Shown: positions 44,546 through 54,254, counted from the first letter of the stretch. The stretch is 64,000 nucleotides of DNA from Pseudomonas sp. P5_109 (GCF_034009455.1 NZ_CP125380.1:3113501-3177500); one strand, 5' to 3'. Notes: generated by a model from the letters alone, not told the origin. A program made the numbers and translations.

Positions 44546-45977
44546 AATGCGGATTGGCCACCGTGAGCATCTGGCCAGGCTTGAGCGCCTGACCGACACG
44601 CGGGTTCCAGCGCTTGAGGTGCTGCATCTCGACGTTGAAGCGCTTGGCCACGATGTACAGCGAGTCGCCTTGCTGGACCTTGTACTTGGTCTGCTGCTGC
44701 TTCTTGCTGTTCGCTGCGATCACGGTGTTGACGCGTCCGGAACTGCGCTTGCTGTTGTCCTGCATGACCAGGGTCTGGCCAGGCTTGAGGTTCTTGCCGG
44801 ACAGTTTGTTCCAGCGTTGCAGGTCCTTGACGTCAACGTCGTTGGCCTTGGCGATGGAGCCGAGGCTGTCACCCCGTTTGACCCGGTAGGAACGCTTGAC
44901 GCTGGCGACCTGGGTGTCGCTGGCGCCTTCGAAGACCGGCTTGAGTGATTTCTTGCTGATCAGCTCTTCAGGACGCATGGTCTGCAGACTGCTGGTCAGC
45001 AGTTGCGCCTTGGAAGTCGGCACCAGCAGGTGTTGCGGACCGTCGATGGTCGTGCGCTGCTTGAAGGCCGGGTTGAGCTGGAACAGTTCGTCTTCGTCGA
45101 TGTTGGCCACTTCAGCGACCTTGGACAGGTCCATGCGCTGGTTGATTTCGACGACCTGGAAGTAGGGTTCGTTGGCGATCGGGTTGAGGTTCACGCCGTA
45201 GGCTTCCGGCGCCATCACCACTTGCGACAGTGCCAACAGCTTCGGCACGTAGGCTTGGGTTTCGGAGGGCAGCGGCAGGTTCCAGTAGTCGGTCGGCAGG
45301 CCGAGGCGCTCGTTGCGCTCGATGGCCCGGCTGACGGTGCCTTCGCCGGCGTTGTAGGCCGCCAGGGCCAGCATCCAGTCGCCGTTGAACATGTCGTGCA
45401 GGCGGGTCAGGTAATCCAGCGCGGCGGTGGTCGACGCGGTGATATCGCGACGGCCATCATAAAAACGGGTTTGACGCAGGTTGAAGTAACGCCCGGTGGA
45501 CGGGATGAATTGCCAAAGGCCCACCGCGTCGGCCCGGGAGTAGGCCATCGGGTTGTAGGCACTTTCAATCACTGGCAGCAGGGCCAGTTCCAGCGGCATG
45601 TTGCGCTCTTCAAGGCGCTCGACGATGTAGTGAATGTAGAGGCTGCCGCGCTCGCCGGCGTTTTCCAGGAAGGATGGGTTGCTGGCGAACCACAGGCGCT
45701 GTTGCTCGATGCGCGGGTTGACGCCCAGCCCGTCCTGCAACTGGAAGCCCTGGCGCATGCGCTCCCAGACGTCCTGCGGAATTTGCGGGCTGGGTTTTTC
45801 GCTGAGCCAGATCGGCTTCTGCTTGGCGCGCGCGGCGATGTTCGGCGTATGCGCCGCATCGGTCTGCGGCGCATGGCTGGAACAGCCCGCCAGGGTGGCG
45901 GACACAGCCACCGCGATGGCTTGAGCCAAGCGGGTCAATGCGTCTGAACTGATGGCTTTGCGAATAGGTGACGACAT
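44544..45977 (-). CDS. mltD: Membrane-bound lytic murein transglycosylase D
   Basis: Outer-membrane lipoprotein that cleaves peptidoglycan glycan strands. The 477-residue protein has a lipoprotein signal with lipobox LAGC (Cys near residue 31), an SLT domain (about 115-260) with the catalytic Glu in LLPVIESAYNP and the AVGLWQFIPSTGR and LALAAYNAGEG motifs, and two C-terminal LysM repeats (SYRVKRGDSLGSIA and KYKVQQGDSLYIVA) that bind peptidoglycan. ATG at 45977 (MSSPIRKAISSDALTRLAQ) matches the Pseudomonas N-terminus; an upstream TTG would add eight residues. Confidence 0.95.
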   Translation of the reverse strand: MSSPIRKAISSDALTRLAQAIAVAVSATLAGCSSHAPQTDAAHTPNIAARAKQKPIWLSEKPSPQIPQDVWERMRQGFQLQDGLGVNPRIEQQRLWFASNPSFLENAGERGSLYIHYIVERLEERNMPLELALLPVIESAYNPMAYSRADAVGLWQFIPSTGRYFNLRQTRFYDGRRDITASTTAALDYLTRLHDMFNGDWMLALAAYNAGEGTVSRAIERNERLGLPTDYWNLPLPSETQAYVPKLLALSQVVMAPEAYGVNLNPIANEPYFQVVEINQRMDLSKVAEVANIDEDELFQLNPAFKQRTTIDGPQHLLVPTSKAQLLTSSLQTMRPEELISKKSLKPVFEGASDTQVASVKRSYRVKRGDSLGSIAKANDVDVKDLQRWNKLSGKNLKPGQTLVMQDNSKRSSGRVNTVIAANSKKQQQTKYKVQQGDSLYIVAKRFNVEMQHLKRWNPRVGQALKPGQMLTVANPH

Positions 45978-46076
45978 TGGCTGGAAGTAAGTTCCGGGCA
46001 AAAATGTCGGGCGATTCTAGAAAGCGCACCCTGTGCGGTCAACCTTTCAGAATTATTGCAGCCTTCGCAGACCCCT

Positions 46077-46844
46077 TTAGAACGTGTCTTTCCAAGCGCG
46101 AAGCGCAGCAAAAACCATATCGGGCGCCAAGTTATCGGTGCCGGTCCGTTCGTCCGCTTTTTCTTTAACGGATGTTTCACCGGAGCGCAAAAACGGGTTT
46201 GTGAGCTTTTCCAGCGCCAGTGTCGACGGCAGCGTCATGATCCCGGATTCCCGTTGGCGGGTGACTTTGGCCAGGCGTTCGGCGGTGTCCGGATTGTTCG
46301 GTTCGACGGCTGCCGCGAACTTCAGGTTGCTCAGGGTGTATTCGTGGGTGCAGTAGACCAGCGTGTCTTCCGGCAATGCCGCGAGGCGAGTCAGCGAGCG
46401 GTACATTTGCTGTGGCGTGCCTTCGAACAAGCGCCCGCAGCCGGCCGCAAACAAGGTGTCGCCGCAGAACAGCAAGCCGTGATGGTAATAGGCGATATGC
46501 CCCAGGGTGTGGCCTGGGACTGCGAAGATGTCAAAGTCCCAGCCGAGCACGCTGACCTTGTCGTTGTCCTTGAGCGCGACGTCCCGCGCCGGGATCTTTT
46601 CGCTGGCCGGACCATAGACTTTCGCGTTTGTCGCTTTCTTCAGCCATTCGACGCCGCCGACGTGGTCATGATGGTGGTGAGTGATCAAAATATCACTCAG
46701 TACCCAGCCCGGATTGGCCGCGAGCCAGGCTTGTACCGGGGCGGCATCACCCGGATCCACCACCGCGCAGCATTTGCTGGTGTGGTCTTGTAACAACCAG
46801 ATGTAGTTGTCGGTGAAGGCGGGCAGGGCAGTGATCTGTATCAT
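46077..46844 (-). CDS. gloB: Hydroxyacylglutathione hydrolase (glyoxalase II)
   Basis: Hydrolyses S-lactoylglutathione to lactate and glutathione in methylglyoxal detoxification. The 255-residue metallo-beta-lactamase-fold enzyme has the metal motif [10 protein letters not shown] (about 54-63), [12 protein letters not shown], and [19 protein letters not shown]. The C-terminal helical domain is full length. ATG at 46844 gives the standard start [16 protein letters not shown]. It is divergent from the methyltransferase gene that follows; the order gloB / methyltransferase / rnhA / dnaQ is like that of E. coli gloB-yafS-rnhA-dnaQ. Confidence 0.96.
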   Translation of the reverse strand: MIQITALPAFTDNYIWLLQDHTSKCCAVVDPGDAAPVQAWLAANPGWVLSDILITHHHHDHVGGVEWLKKATNAKVYGPASEKIPARDVALKDNDKVSVLGWDFDIFAVPGHTLGHIAYYHHGLLFCGDTLFAAGCGRLFEGTPQQMYRSLTRLAALPEDTLVYCTHEYTLSNLKFAAAVEPNNPDTAERLAKVTRQRESGIMTLPSTLALEKLTNPFLRSGETSVKEKADERTGTDNLAPDMVFAALRAWKDTF

Positions 46845-46909
46845 CGTCGGATTCGCCAAGCGGAAAACAATGGCGCATCTTAGAACTTCCTGGCGCGTTG
46901 GAGAATGCA

Positions 46910-47668
46910 ATGACTGATAAAGCGTTCGCACAGGCTGATCCTGACTGGCTGGCGTTGATCAGCGCGGCCCGCGAGTGGCTGGCGGGTCCGATTGGGCAAT
47001 TTCTGCTGGACGAAGAGCGGCGCATGCTCGAAGACGAGCTCGGGCGGTTCTTTGGTGGCTATCTGGTGCATTACGGCCCCTCGGCCCAGACTCCGCCGTC
47101 AGCGCCGCAGGTGCAGCGCAATGTGCGTCTGGGCGCGCCGTTGCCGGGGGTCGAGATCGTTTGTGAAGAACAGGCCTGGCCGCTGAGCGAGCATGCCGCC
47201 GATGTGGTGGTGCTGCAGCATGGCCTGGATTTCTGCCTGTCGCCCCACGGTTTGCTTCGCGAAGCGGCCAGCAGCGTGCGGCCCGGCGGGCATTTGCTGA
47301 TCATCGGCATCAATCCCTGGAGCAGTTGGGGCCTGCGGCATGTGTTTGCCCAGGATGCGCTGCGCAAGGCGCGCTGCATATCGCCGTCCCGGGTCGCGGA
47401 CTGGCTGAACCTGCTGGGCTTCGCGCTGGAGAAACGCCGCTTCGGGTGCTATCGTCCGCCGCTTGCGTCACCGGCGTGGCAGGCCCGCCTGGCCGGGTGG
47501 GAGCGCAAGGCCGGTGACTGGCAATTGTCGGGCGGCGGCTTCTATTTACTGGTGGCGCGCAAGATCGTGGTGGGCCTGCGACCGGTCCGTCAGGAGCGGC
47601 GCGAGCCGATGGGCAAGTTGATTCCTTTGCCGATGGCCAAGGTCAACCGTCGCAACATCGAACCGTAG
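46910..47668 (+). CDS. SAM-dependent methyltransferase (YafS-like)
   Basis: A 252-residue class I methyltransferase-like protein. The central fold is visible: [46 protein letters not shown], matching motifs around the acidic loop and strand 5 of YafS. ATG at 46910 follows TTGGAGAA. It is upstream of rnhA, in the same order as yafS-rnhA in enterobacteria. The substrate is unknown. A C-terminal tail rich in basic residues (about 225-252) is extra relative to the core fold. Confidence 0.88.
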   Translation: MTDKAFAQADPDWLALISAAREWLAGPIGQFLLDEERRMLEDELGRFFGGYLVHYGPSAQTPPSAPQVQRNVRLGAPLPGVEIVCEEQAWPLSEHAADVVVLQHGLDFCLSPHGLLREAASSVRPGGHLLIIGINPWSSWGLRHVFAQDALRKARCISPSRVADWLNLLGFALEKRRFGCYRPPLASPAWQARLAGWERKAGDWQLSGGGFYLLVARKIVVGLRPVRQERREPMGKLIPLPMAKVNRRNIEP

Positions 47669-47761
47669 TACACACTTTTTCATTTGCGGCCGGGCTTGTC
47701 CCGGCTTCGGGCGTCGTCGATCAGCGATCGGCGGGCCAGCGCATTTTCTGGATAGATTGGC

Positions 47762-48214
47762 ATGAGCGATAGCGTAGAACTGTTCACCGACGGCGCCTGC
47801 AAGGGCAATCCTGGCCCTGGCGGCTGGGGCGCACTGCTGGTGTGCAAGGGCGTCGAAAAGGAACTCTGGGGCGGCGAAGCCAATACCACCAACAACCGCA
47901 TGGAGCTGATGGGCGCGATCCGTGGCCTGGAAGAGCTCAAGCGTCCTTGCGAGGTGCTGCTGGTGACCGACTCCCAGTACGTGATGAAAGGCATCAACGA
48001 GTGGATGGACAACTGGAAGAAGCGCGGGTGGAAAACCGCGGCGAAGGAACCGGTGAAAAACGCTGACCTGTGGAAGTTGCTTGACGAGCAGGTCAACCGC
48101 CACAAAGTCACCTGGAAATGGGTGCGCGGGCACATTGGCCATCACGGCAACGAACGGGCCGACCAGTTGGCCAACCGTGGTGTCGATGAAGTGCGCGGGT
48201 ACAAGCAGGGCTGA
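47762..48214 (+). CDS. rnhA: Ribonuclease HI
   Basis: Cleaves the RNA strand of RNA-DNA hybrids. The 150-residue enzyme has catalytic Asp10 ([18 protein letters not shown]), Glu48 (NNRMELMGA) and Asp70 (VTDSQYV), the same numbers as in E. coli, and the basic handle region [17 protein letters not shown]. The final Asp is in [12 protein letters not shown]. It is about 90 bases after the methyltransferase gene, with a REP doublet between it and dnaQ. Confidence 0.97.
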   Translation: MSDSVELFTDGACKGNPGPGGWGALLVCKGVEKELWGGEANTTNNRMELMGAIRGLEELKRPCEVLLVTDSQYVMKGINEWMDNWKKRGWKTAAKEPVKNADLWKLLDEQVNRHKVTWKWVRGHIGHHGNERADQLANRGVDEVRGYKQG

Positions 48215-48244
48215 TTTGGGTTTCACCGCTGGACCGAGTCTTGG

Positions 48245-48312
48245 CCTTCGCGAGCAAGCCCGCTCCCACATTTGACCGCAATCCCCTGTGGGAGCGGGCT
48301 TGCTCGCGAAGG
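48245..48312. repeat. REP doublet, TGTGGGAGCGGGC type
   Basis: CCTTCGCGAGCAAGCCCGCTCCCACA and the inverted TGTGGGAGCGGGCTTGCTCGCGAAGG, 16 bp apart, between rnhA and dnaQ, which are transcribed in the same direction. Confidence 0.88.
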
Positions 48313-48398
48313 TGGCGACTCGGTCTACCTGAAAGACCCCGGCAAGCGTGTTAACATCGCCGCTTTTGCACGATTGACCGATTGAGAGCTGAGCACTG

Positions 48399-49157
48399 AT
48401 GGCCACCAGATCCGTTGTACTCGACACCGAAACCACCGGTATGCCGGTGACCGACGGCCACCGGATTATCGAAATCGGTTGTGTCGAGTTGATCGGCCGG
48501 CGCCTGACGGGCCGGCACTTTCACGTATACCTGCAACCCGATCGCGAAAGTGACGAGGGCGCCATCGGCGTCCACGGCATCACCAACGAATTCCTCGTGG
48601 GCAAGCCGCGTTTTGCCGAGGTGGCCGAAGAGTTCTTCGAGTTCATCAAGGGCGCGCAGCTGATCATCCATAACGCGGCGTTCGACGTTGGCTTCATCAA
48701 CAACGAATTCGCCCTGATGGGGCAGCAGGATCGCGCGGACATCACGCAGCACTGCTCGATCCTCGATACCCTGATGATGGCCCGGGAACGTCACCCGGGG
48801 CAGCGCAACAGCCTCGACGCCTTGTGCAAACGCTATGGTGTCGACAACTCCGGCCGTGAACTGCACGGCGCCTTGCTCGACTCCGAGATTCTCGCCGACG
48901 TCTACCTGACCATGACCGGCGGGCAGACCAGCCTCTCCCTGGCCGGCAACGCTTCCGATGGCAATGGCTCCGGTGAAGGGGCGGACAATTCGGCCACCGA
49001 GATCCGTCGCTTGCCGGCGGACCGCCAGCCGACGCGCATCATCCGCGCCAGCGAAGACGACCTGGCCCGTCACGCGGCGCGCCTGGAAATCATCGGCAAA
49101 TCCGCGGGTGCTCCGGCGTTGTGGGTGCAGTTGGCCGAGGCTGAGGCGCAGGTCTGA
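48399..49157 (+). CDS. dnaQ: DNA polymerase III epsilon subunit (proofreading exonuclease)
   Basis: 3'-5' exonuclease of the replicative polymerase. The 252-residue protein has the DEDDh residues: Asp9 and Glu11 (LDTETTG), Asp96 (IIHNAAFDVGF), and His156/Asp161 (LHGALLDSEILADVY). The C-terminal tail (about 185-252) has the role of binding the alpha subunit. It follows rnhA as in most gamma-proteobacteria, although here the two are in the same direction with a REP doublet between them. Confidence 0.96.
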   Translation: MATRSVVLDTETTGMPVTDGHRIIEIGCVELIGRRLTGRHFHVYLQPDRESDEGAIGVHGITNEFLVGKPRFAEVAEEFFEFIKGAQLIIHNAAFDVGFINNEFALMGQQDRADITQHCSILDTLMMARERHPGQRNSLDALCKRYGVDNSGRELHGALLDSEILADVYLTMTGGQTSLSLAGNASDGNGSGEGADNSATEIRRLPADRQPTRIIRASEDDLARHAARLEIIGKSAGAPALWVQLAEAEAQV

Positions 49158-49183
49158 CACCAGTCTTTTGGTGAATGGTTTTT

Positions 49184-49385
49184 TGTGGCGAGGGGGCTTG
49201 CCCCCGTTCGGCGGCGAAGCCGTCGTAAAACCTGAATGCAAAGTATGTCTGAAGAAATGCCGGGGACCGCTTCGCGCTCCAACGGGGGCAAGCCCCCTCG
49301 CCACAGCAAGCCCCCTCGCCACACAAGCCCCTCGCCACAGGGAAACTCCCCCGTCGCCACAAGTTGGTGCATCCCGCTCGCCACA
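49184..49385. repeat. REP doublet, GTGGCGAGGGGG type, with multiplied right end
   Basis: This fills most of the 296-bp gap after dnaQ. A full inverted pair (49184 to about 49305) shares its spacer CGTCGTAAAACCTGAATGCA with the doublet at 22855. The right end CAAGCCCCCTCGCCACA is then repeated (near 49307 and 49324), followed by decayed copies ending CGTCGCCACA and CTCGCCACA at about 49359 and 49385. Confidence 0.83.
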
Positions 49386-49453
49386 TCCGCTGCAACACTC
49401 TACCCTGAGGTGATTGGCAGGCTCTGGTCTGCCGCCTCAGGACACTGAGCCTC

Positions 49454-51709
49454 ATGTATAAAGATTTGAAATTCCCGGTCCTGATTGTCCATCGCGACAT
49501 CAAGGCCGACAGCGTTGCCGGTGACCGCGTGCGGGGGATTGCCCGGGAGCTGGAGCAGGAAGGGTTCAGCGTCGTTTCGGCGGTGGACTACACCGAGGGG
49601 CGATTGGTGGCCTCGACTTACCATGGCCTGTCTTGCATGTTGATTGCGTCCGAGGACGCCAGCACCCATTCCCATTTGTTGCAAAACATGGCCGAATTGA
49701 TTGGTCTGGCGCGGGTGCGTGCGCCGGATCTGCCGATCTTTGCCCTGGGCGAAAAAGTGACCCTGGAGAACGCGCCCGCCGATGCCATGGCCGAGCTCAA
49801 TCAGCTGCGCGGCATTCTTTACCTGTTTGAAGACACCGTGCCCTTTCTTGCCCGGCAGGTGGCCCGCGCCGCGCGCAAATACCTTGATGGCCTGCTGCCG
49901 CCGTTTTTCAAGGCCCTGGTGCAACACACGGCGGACTCCAATTACTCGTGGCACACCCCCGGTCACGGCGGTGGCGTGGCGTATCACAAAAGTCCGGTCG
50001 GGCAGGCGTTTCACCAGTTTTTCGGGGAAAACACCCTGCGTTCGGACCTTTCGGTATCGGTACCGGAGCTCGGCTCGTTGCTCGATCACACCGGCCCCCT
50101 GGCTGAGGCCGAGGCCCGCGCAGCGCGCAATTTCGGCGCCGATCACACCTTTTTCGTGATCAATGGCACGTCTACGGCCAACAAGATTGTCTGGCATTCG
50201 GTGGTCGCTCGCGACGACCTGGTGCTGGTGGATCGCAATTGCCACAAATCGGTGCTGCACTCGATCATCATGACCGGCGCCATCCCGCTGTACTTGTGCC
50301 CGGAGCGTAATGAACTGGGGATCATCGGCCCAATCCCCCTGAGCGAGTTCAGCCGCGAGTCGATCCAGGCCAAGATCGACGCCAGTCCGCTGACCAAGGG
50401 ACGCTCGCCGAAGGTCAAGCTCGCCGTAGTGACCAATTCGACCTATGACGGCCTCTGCTACAACGCCGAGCTGATCAGGCAGCAACTGGGCAATAGCGTT
50501 GAGGTGCTGCACTTCGACGAGGCCTGGTACGCCTATGCGGCGTTTCATGAGTTCTTTTCCGGGCGCTACGGCATGGGCACGTCCCGTGATGAAGACAGCC
50601 CGCTGGTGTTTACTACCCATTCGACCCACAAGTTGCTGGCGGCCTTCAGCCAGGCATCGATGATTCACGTGCGCGATGGTGGTGCGCGGCAACTGGACCG
50701 GGATCGCTTCAACGAAGCGTTCATGATGCACATCTCGACCTCGCCGCAGTACGGCATCATCGCCTCGCTGGATGTCGCTTCGGCGATGATGGAAGGGCCG
50801 GCCGGGCGTTCACTGTTGCAGGAAATGTTCGACGAAGCCCTGAGTTTTCGTCGGGCGCTGGCCAACTTGCGCCAGCACATTGCCGCGGATGATTGGTGGT
50901 TTTCGATCTGGCAACCGCCGACGGCGCAAGGCATCGAGCGGGTCGTCACCGAGGACTGGTTGCTGCAACCCGATGCCGACTGGCATGGCTTTGGCGGCGT
51001 GACCGACGATTATGTGCTGCTCGACCCGATCAAGGTCACGCTGGTGATGCCGGGGCTTTCGGCCGGTGGCGCCCTCAGCGAGCGCGGGATTCCCGCAGCG
51101 GTGGTCAGCAAGTTCCTTTGGGAGCGCGGCCTGGTGGTCGAGAAGACCGGGCTGTATTCGTTCCTGGTGTTGTTCTCCATGGGTATCACCAAGGGCAAAT
51201 GGAGCACGCTGCTCACCGAATTGCTGGAGTTCAAGCGCAGCTATGACGCCAACGTCAGCCTGGCCAGTTGCCTGCCCTGCGTGGCGCAGGAAAATGTCGC
51301 ACGCTATCAGGGCATGGGCCTGCGCGATCTGTGCGATCAGTTGCATGCCTGTTATCGCAGCAACGCCACCGCCAAACACCTCAAGCGCATGTACACCGTG
51401 TTGCCGGAAGTCGCGATGAAACCGGCGGACGCCTATGATCAATTGGTGCGAGGTGAAGTCGAAGCCGTGTCGATCGATGCGCTGGACGGGCGGATCGCCG
51501 CGGTGATGCTGGTGCCGTACCCGCCGGGCATCCCGTTGATCATGCCGGGTGAGCGCTTTACCGAGTCGACCCGCTCGATCATCGATTACCTGGCGTTTGC
51601 CCGTACGTTCGATAGCAGTTTCCCGGGGTTCGTTGCTGATGTGCACGGATTGCAACACGAAGATCAGGGCAGTGGGCGGTGCTACACCGTCGATTGCATC
51701 AAGGAGTGA
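49454..51709 (+). CDS. ldcA: Lysine decarboxylase (Orn/Lys/Arg decarboxylase class I)
   Basis: PLP enzyme that decarboxylates a basic amino acid, most likely lysine to cadaverine. The 751-residue protein has an N-terminal wing/response-regulator-like domain (about 1-125), the PLP core with WHTPGHGGG and the Schiff-base lysine at Lys393 (STHKLLAAF), and a C-terminal domain with YPPGIPLIMPGE. Its place after rnhA-dnaQ is that of P. aeruginosa ldcA as I recall it, which favours lysine over arginine or ornithine. A GNAT acetyltransferase gene starts 15 bases downstream. Confidence 0.9.
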   Translation: MYKDLKFPVLIVHRDIKADSVAGDRVRGIARELEQEGFSVVSAVDYTEGRLVASTYHGLSCMLIASEDASTHSHLLQNMAELIGLARVRAPDLPIFALGEKVTLENAPADAMAELNQLRGILYLFEDTVPFLARQVARAARKYLDGLLPPFFKALVQHTADSNYSWHTPGHGGGVAYHKSPVGQAFHQFFGENTLRSDLSVSVPELGSLLDHTGPLAEAEARAARNFGADHTFFVINGTSTANKIVWHSVVARDDLVLVDRNCHKSVLHSIIMTGAIPLYLCPERNELGIIGPIPLSEFSRESIQAKIDASPLTKGRSPKVKLAVVTNSTYDGLCYNAELIRQQLGNSVEVLHFDEAWYAYAAFHEFFSGRYGMGTSRDEDSPLVFTTHSTHKLLAAFSQASMIHVRDGGARQLDRDRFNEAFMMHISTSPQYGIIASLDVASAMMEGPAGRSLLQEMFDEALSFRRALANLRQHIAADDWWFSIWQPPTAQGIERVVTEDWLLQPDADWHGFGGVTDDYVLLDPIKVTLVMPGLSAGGALSERGIPAAVVSKFLWERGLVVEKTGLYSFLVLFSMGITKGKWSTLLTELLEFKRSYDANVSLASCLPCVAQENVARYQGMGLRDLCDQLHACYRSNATAKHLKRMYTVLPEVAMKPADAYDQLVRGEVEAVSIDALDGRIAAVMLVPYPPGIPLIMPGERFTESTRSIIDYLAFARTFDSSFPGFVADVHGLQHEDQGSGRCYTVDCIKE

Positions 51710-51723
51710 GGACCTTTCCCAGT

Positions 51724-52338
51724 ATGCAGCCGGTTATAAATCCGAATTACCCAGGGTTGTCGGTACGGGTTGCCGATGAAGGTTTTGCCGCCTACATCTG
51801 GGGCAGTGATTTCAGTTTTGAAGTCGCGGCCTACGGTGCAGCTGAAATCGGCAAGCCGGTCGCACAGTGGCCGGTCACCCCGATCACGCCTTATCGCAAG
51901 TGCTACGGCATCGACCCCGAGGAGTTCAGCAGTTTTCGCGACGCCGTCGACAGCGCGATTTTCATGGCCTACCTGGATGACCAGCCCGTGGGGCACCTGG
52001 TGGTCAGTACCAACTGGAATGGTTTTGCCCATATCGACGAACTGGCGGTGCATGCGCCAGCCCGACGGCACGGTGTGGCCAAGGCCCTGCTGGATGTGGC
52101 GCAATTCTGGAGCCGCAAGAAAAAGCTCCCGGGCATCATGCTCGAAACCCAGAACAACAACCTGGGGGCCTGTCGTCTCTATGAACGCTGCGGTTATGTG
52201 ATTGGCGGGATCGACCACCTGCGCTATCGCGGCATTGATCCGAACACCGCCGAAGTGGCGCTGTTCTGGTATCGAATGTTCGAAAATCCGCTGGAAAACC
52301 CGCTCAGTTCGTCAGCATCGCCGCGGCTTGTTCCGTGA
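51724..52338 (+). CDS. GNAT acetyltransferase (streptothricin-acetyltransferase-like)
   Basis: A 204-residue acetyl-CoA-dependent N-acetyltransferase. The acetyl-CoA loop is at about 115-130 (VHAPARRHGVAKALLDVA), followed by MLETQNNNLGACRLYERCGYVIGGID and EVALFWYRMF, a pattern close to streptothricin/nourseothricin acetyltransferases. It lies 15 bases after ldcA, so it may acetylate cadaverine or another amine; antibiotic resistance is the alternative. The last 35 bases overlap the convergent LysR gene. Confidence 0.85.
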   Translation: MQPVINPNYPGLSVRVADEGFAAYIWGSDFSFEVAAYGAAEIGKPVAQWPVTPITPYRKCYGIDPEEFSSFRDAVDSAIFMAYLDDQPVGHLVVSTNWNGFAHIDELAVHAPARRHGVAKALLDVAQFWSRKKKLPGIMLETQNNNLGACRLYERCGYVIGGIDHLRYRGIDPNTAEVALFWYRMFENPLENPLSSSASPRLVP

Positions 52339-53197
52339 TGATGGCCAGCAATGCCTGAACCGCCGGAGAGGGCTCGGTGTTTTTCAGGGACAAGGCGTAG
52401 AGACTGATCGGCATGGCGGGCGCCAGCGGGCAGGTGTCCAGCCCCGAGGCTTTGGCGCCGAGGGCGGTGAAGGGGTCGACGATGGCCAGGCCTTCGCCGG
52501 CCTCGACCATGCTGCGCATCATCTGATGCGTCTGCACCCGGGTCTGAATCACTGGGGCAGGGCGCAAACCGTGCAGTTTGTTTTCCAGCGCCGGGCTCAG
52601 CGGGTCGTGCCCCTCCAGGCCGATCATCGATTGACCGGCCAGATCCTGCAGTGAAATGTATTTCTGCTTGGGTTGCAGCCAGCCATGGGGCGCGAGTAAC
52701 TGGAGTTTGCCCTGGGCAATCACCTGGCAATCGAGGTCGGCGTGATCGGGGTCGTGCAGGCTCAGCCCCAGGTCGCTTTCACGCAGCAGCAGGCTTCTGA
52801 CGATGTCGCGGGTCGGCTCGCTCAGCAGTGTGCAAGGCGCGTCGGGCAGGCGTCGGCGCAGGGCCGCGATGCTGTGCGGCAATAATTGGTTGGCCAGCGG
52901 CGGGGTGCAGATGATGCGCAGCGGCGGCGCCAGGTATTGCCTCAGGCTGTTGGCCAGGCGCTGTACCGGTTCGAGCGCATCGTAGACCCGGATAATTTCC
53001 ACCTGCAGTTCCCGCGCTTCGCGGGTGGCCTGCAATCGTCCGCGCACGCTGGCGAACAACATGAAACCCAACTGATCCTCGGCGTCGCGCAGCAAGTGCT
53101 CGACTTCGGTCACTGGCAACTGCAGCCATTCGGCGGCGGTACCCAGGTGACCGGTCTGCAGGAGCGCCTGGATCACTTCGATATGGCGTAAGCGCAT
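52304..53197 (-). CDS. LysR-type regulator
   Basis: A 297-residue LysR-family regulator. The N-terminal helix-turn-helix is present but diverged (IEVIQALLQTGHLGTAAEWLQLPVTEVEHLLRDAEDQLG), lacking the usual SQPAVS segment. The effector domain is complete. It is convergent with the GNAT gene and overlaps it by 35 bases at the 3' ends. Regulation of ldcA or the acetyltransferase is possible but there is no direct sign. Confidence 0.88.
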   Translation of the reverse strand: MRLRHIEVIQALLQTGHLGTAAEWLQLPVTEVEHLLRDAEDQLGFMLFASVRGRLQATREARELQVEIIRVYDALEPVQRLANSLRQYLAPPLRIICTPPLANQLLPHSIAALRRRLPDAPCTLLSEPTRDIVRSLLLRESDLGLSLHDPDHADLDCQVIAQGKLQLLAPHGWLQPKQKYISLQDLAGQSMIGLEGHDPLSPALENKLHGLRPAPVIQTRVQTHQMMRSMVEAGEGLAIVDPFTALGAKASGLDTCPLAPAMPISLYALSLKNTEPSPAVQALLAIITEQAAAMLTN

Positions 53198-53285
53198 GCG
53201 TGAAGTCCATGTTCAGCAGGAGGAGGGGTCAGTGGTTGAATCCTACCCCAAGTCCGCGCATATGACTTCTGCTCATAACGACCGG

Positions 53286-53513
53286 TTATGAAACGCTGGC
53301 GGTTTGCGGTTCGCGGGTAAGGGTAACGCCGGTTTGCACCAACTGAAATTCATTGTCGTCGAGCTTGTTGACACGGTCGCCAATGGCCAGCTTGTAGGTG
53401 GTGACAGGGCCTGAGCCGTCTACCGCCGGGGTGGATTCCTGGAACTCGTGCACCGAATAAATACGGCCTTCCGCGTCTCTTGCATGGAACTGACCGACGA
53501 GTACTGCTGCCAT
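53286..53513 (-). CDS. Small conserved-type hypothetical protein
   Basis: A 75-residue soluble protein with no hydrophobic helix or signal. It reads as a compact beta-rich domain: VLVGQFHARDAEGRIYSVHEFQE, then VTTYKLAIGDRVNKLDDNEFQL, then TGVTLTREP. Codon use matches the neighbours. A strand-rich fold of this kind resembles small stress-linked proteins of Pseudomonas, but I cannot name a family. It lies alone between the LysR gene and the FMN reductase gene. Confidence 0.6.
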   Translation of the reverse strand: MAAVLVGQFHARDAEGRIYSVHEFQESTPAVDGSGPVTTYKLAIGDRVNKLDDNEFQLVQTGVTLTREPQTASVS

Positions 53514-53688
53514 CTGCTTAGAACCTCTGGAGATAAATCACTCAATTTGCGGCTCTGTAGACCGTGCTTGGGTGGGGTAAGTTTTCCTACAGGAAAAAAA
53601 TAGTCAGGGACGCTGTTTTCACTCGCCCGCTGCTTGAATCGTCATCTATAACTACAAGCTCTTCATATCGGACAGTCGAGAAATTCCC

Positions 53689-54249
53689 ATGAGCAACGTC
53701 TATACGGTCGCCGTCGTGGTCGGCAGCTTGAGAAAGGAATCGATCAACCGCAAGGTCGCACGGGCCCTGGCAGAACTGGCGCCAGCCAATCTCAAGCTCA
53801 ACATCGTCGAGATTGGCGATCTTCCGCTCTACAACGAAGACATCGATGGTGCTTCACCGCCGGCAGCCTACAGCACTTTCCGACAACAGGTGAGCTCATC
53901 CGACGCGGTGCTGTTCGTAACCCCGGAATACAACCGCTCGGTGCCGGCGCCATTGAAAAATGCGATTGACGTCGGCTCGCGGCCGTATGGCAAAAGTGCG
54001 TGGAATGGTAAGCCGGGCGCCATTATCAGCGTATCGCCGGGGGCCGTCGGCGGGTTTGGTGCCAACCACAACCTGCGTCAGTCCATGGTGTTTCTCAATG
54101 TGCCACTGATGCAGCAACCGGAAGCCTACCTGGGGAACGCCGGTTCGGCGTTCGACGAGTCGGGTAAATTGTCCGAGTCGGTCAAGCCGTTCCTGCAAAA
54201 TTTCATCAATGCCTATGGGCAATGGGTCGAGCAGCACAAAAAAGTTTGA
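53689..54249 (+). CDS. NAD(P)H-dependent FMN reductase (ChrR/azoreductase-like)
   Basis: A flavodoxin-fold reductase of 186 residues. The FMN phosphate loop is at the N-terminus (VGSLRKESINRKVARAL) and the second FMN-binding motif is TPEYNRSVPAPLKNAIDVGSR (about 78-98). Relatives reduce quinones, chromate or azo dyes and protect against oxidative stress. ATG at 53689 was chosen as the first family-like Met; no strong ribosome site is seen. A hairpin follows that overlaps the end of the convergent TetR gene. Confidence 0.9.
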   Translation: MSNVYTVAVVVGSLRKESINRKVARALAELAPANLKLNIVEIGDLPLYNEDIDGASPPAAYSTFRQQVSSSDAVLFVTPEYNRSVPAPLKNAIDVGSRPYGKSAWNGKPGAIISVSPGAVGGFGANHNLRQSMVFLNVPLMQQPEAYLGNAGSAFDESGKLSESVKPFLQNFINAYGQWVEQHKKV

Positions 54250-54254
54250 AGTTC

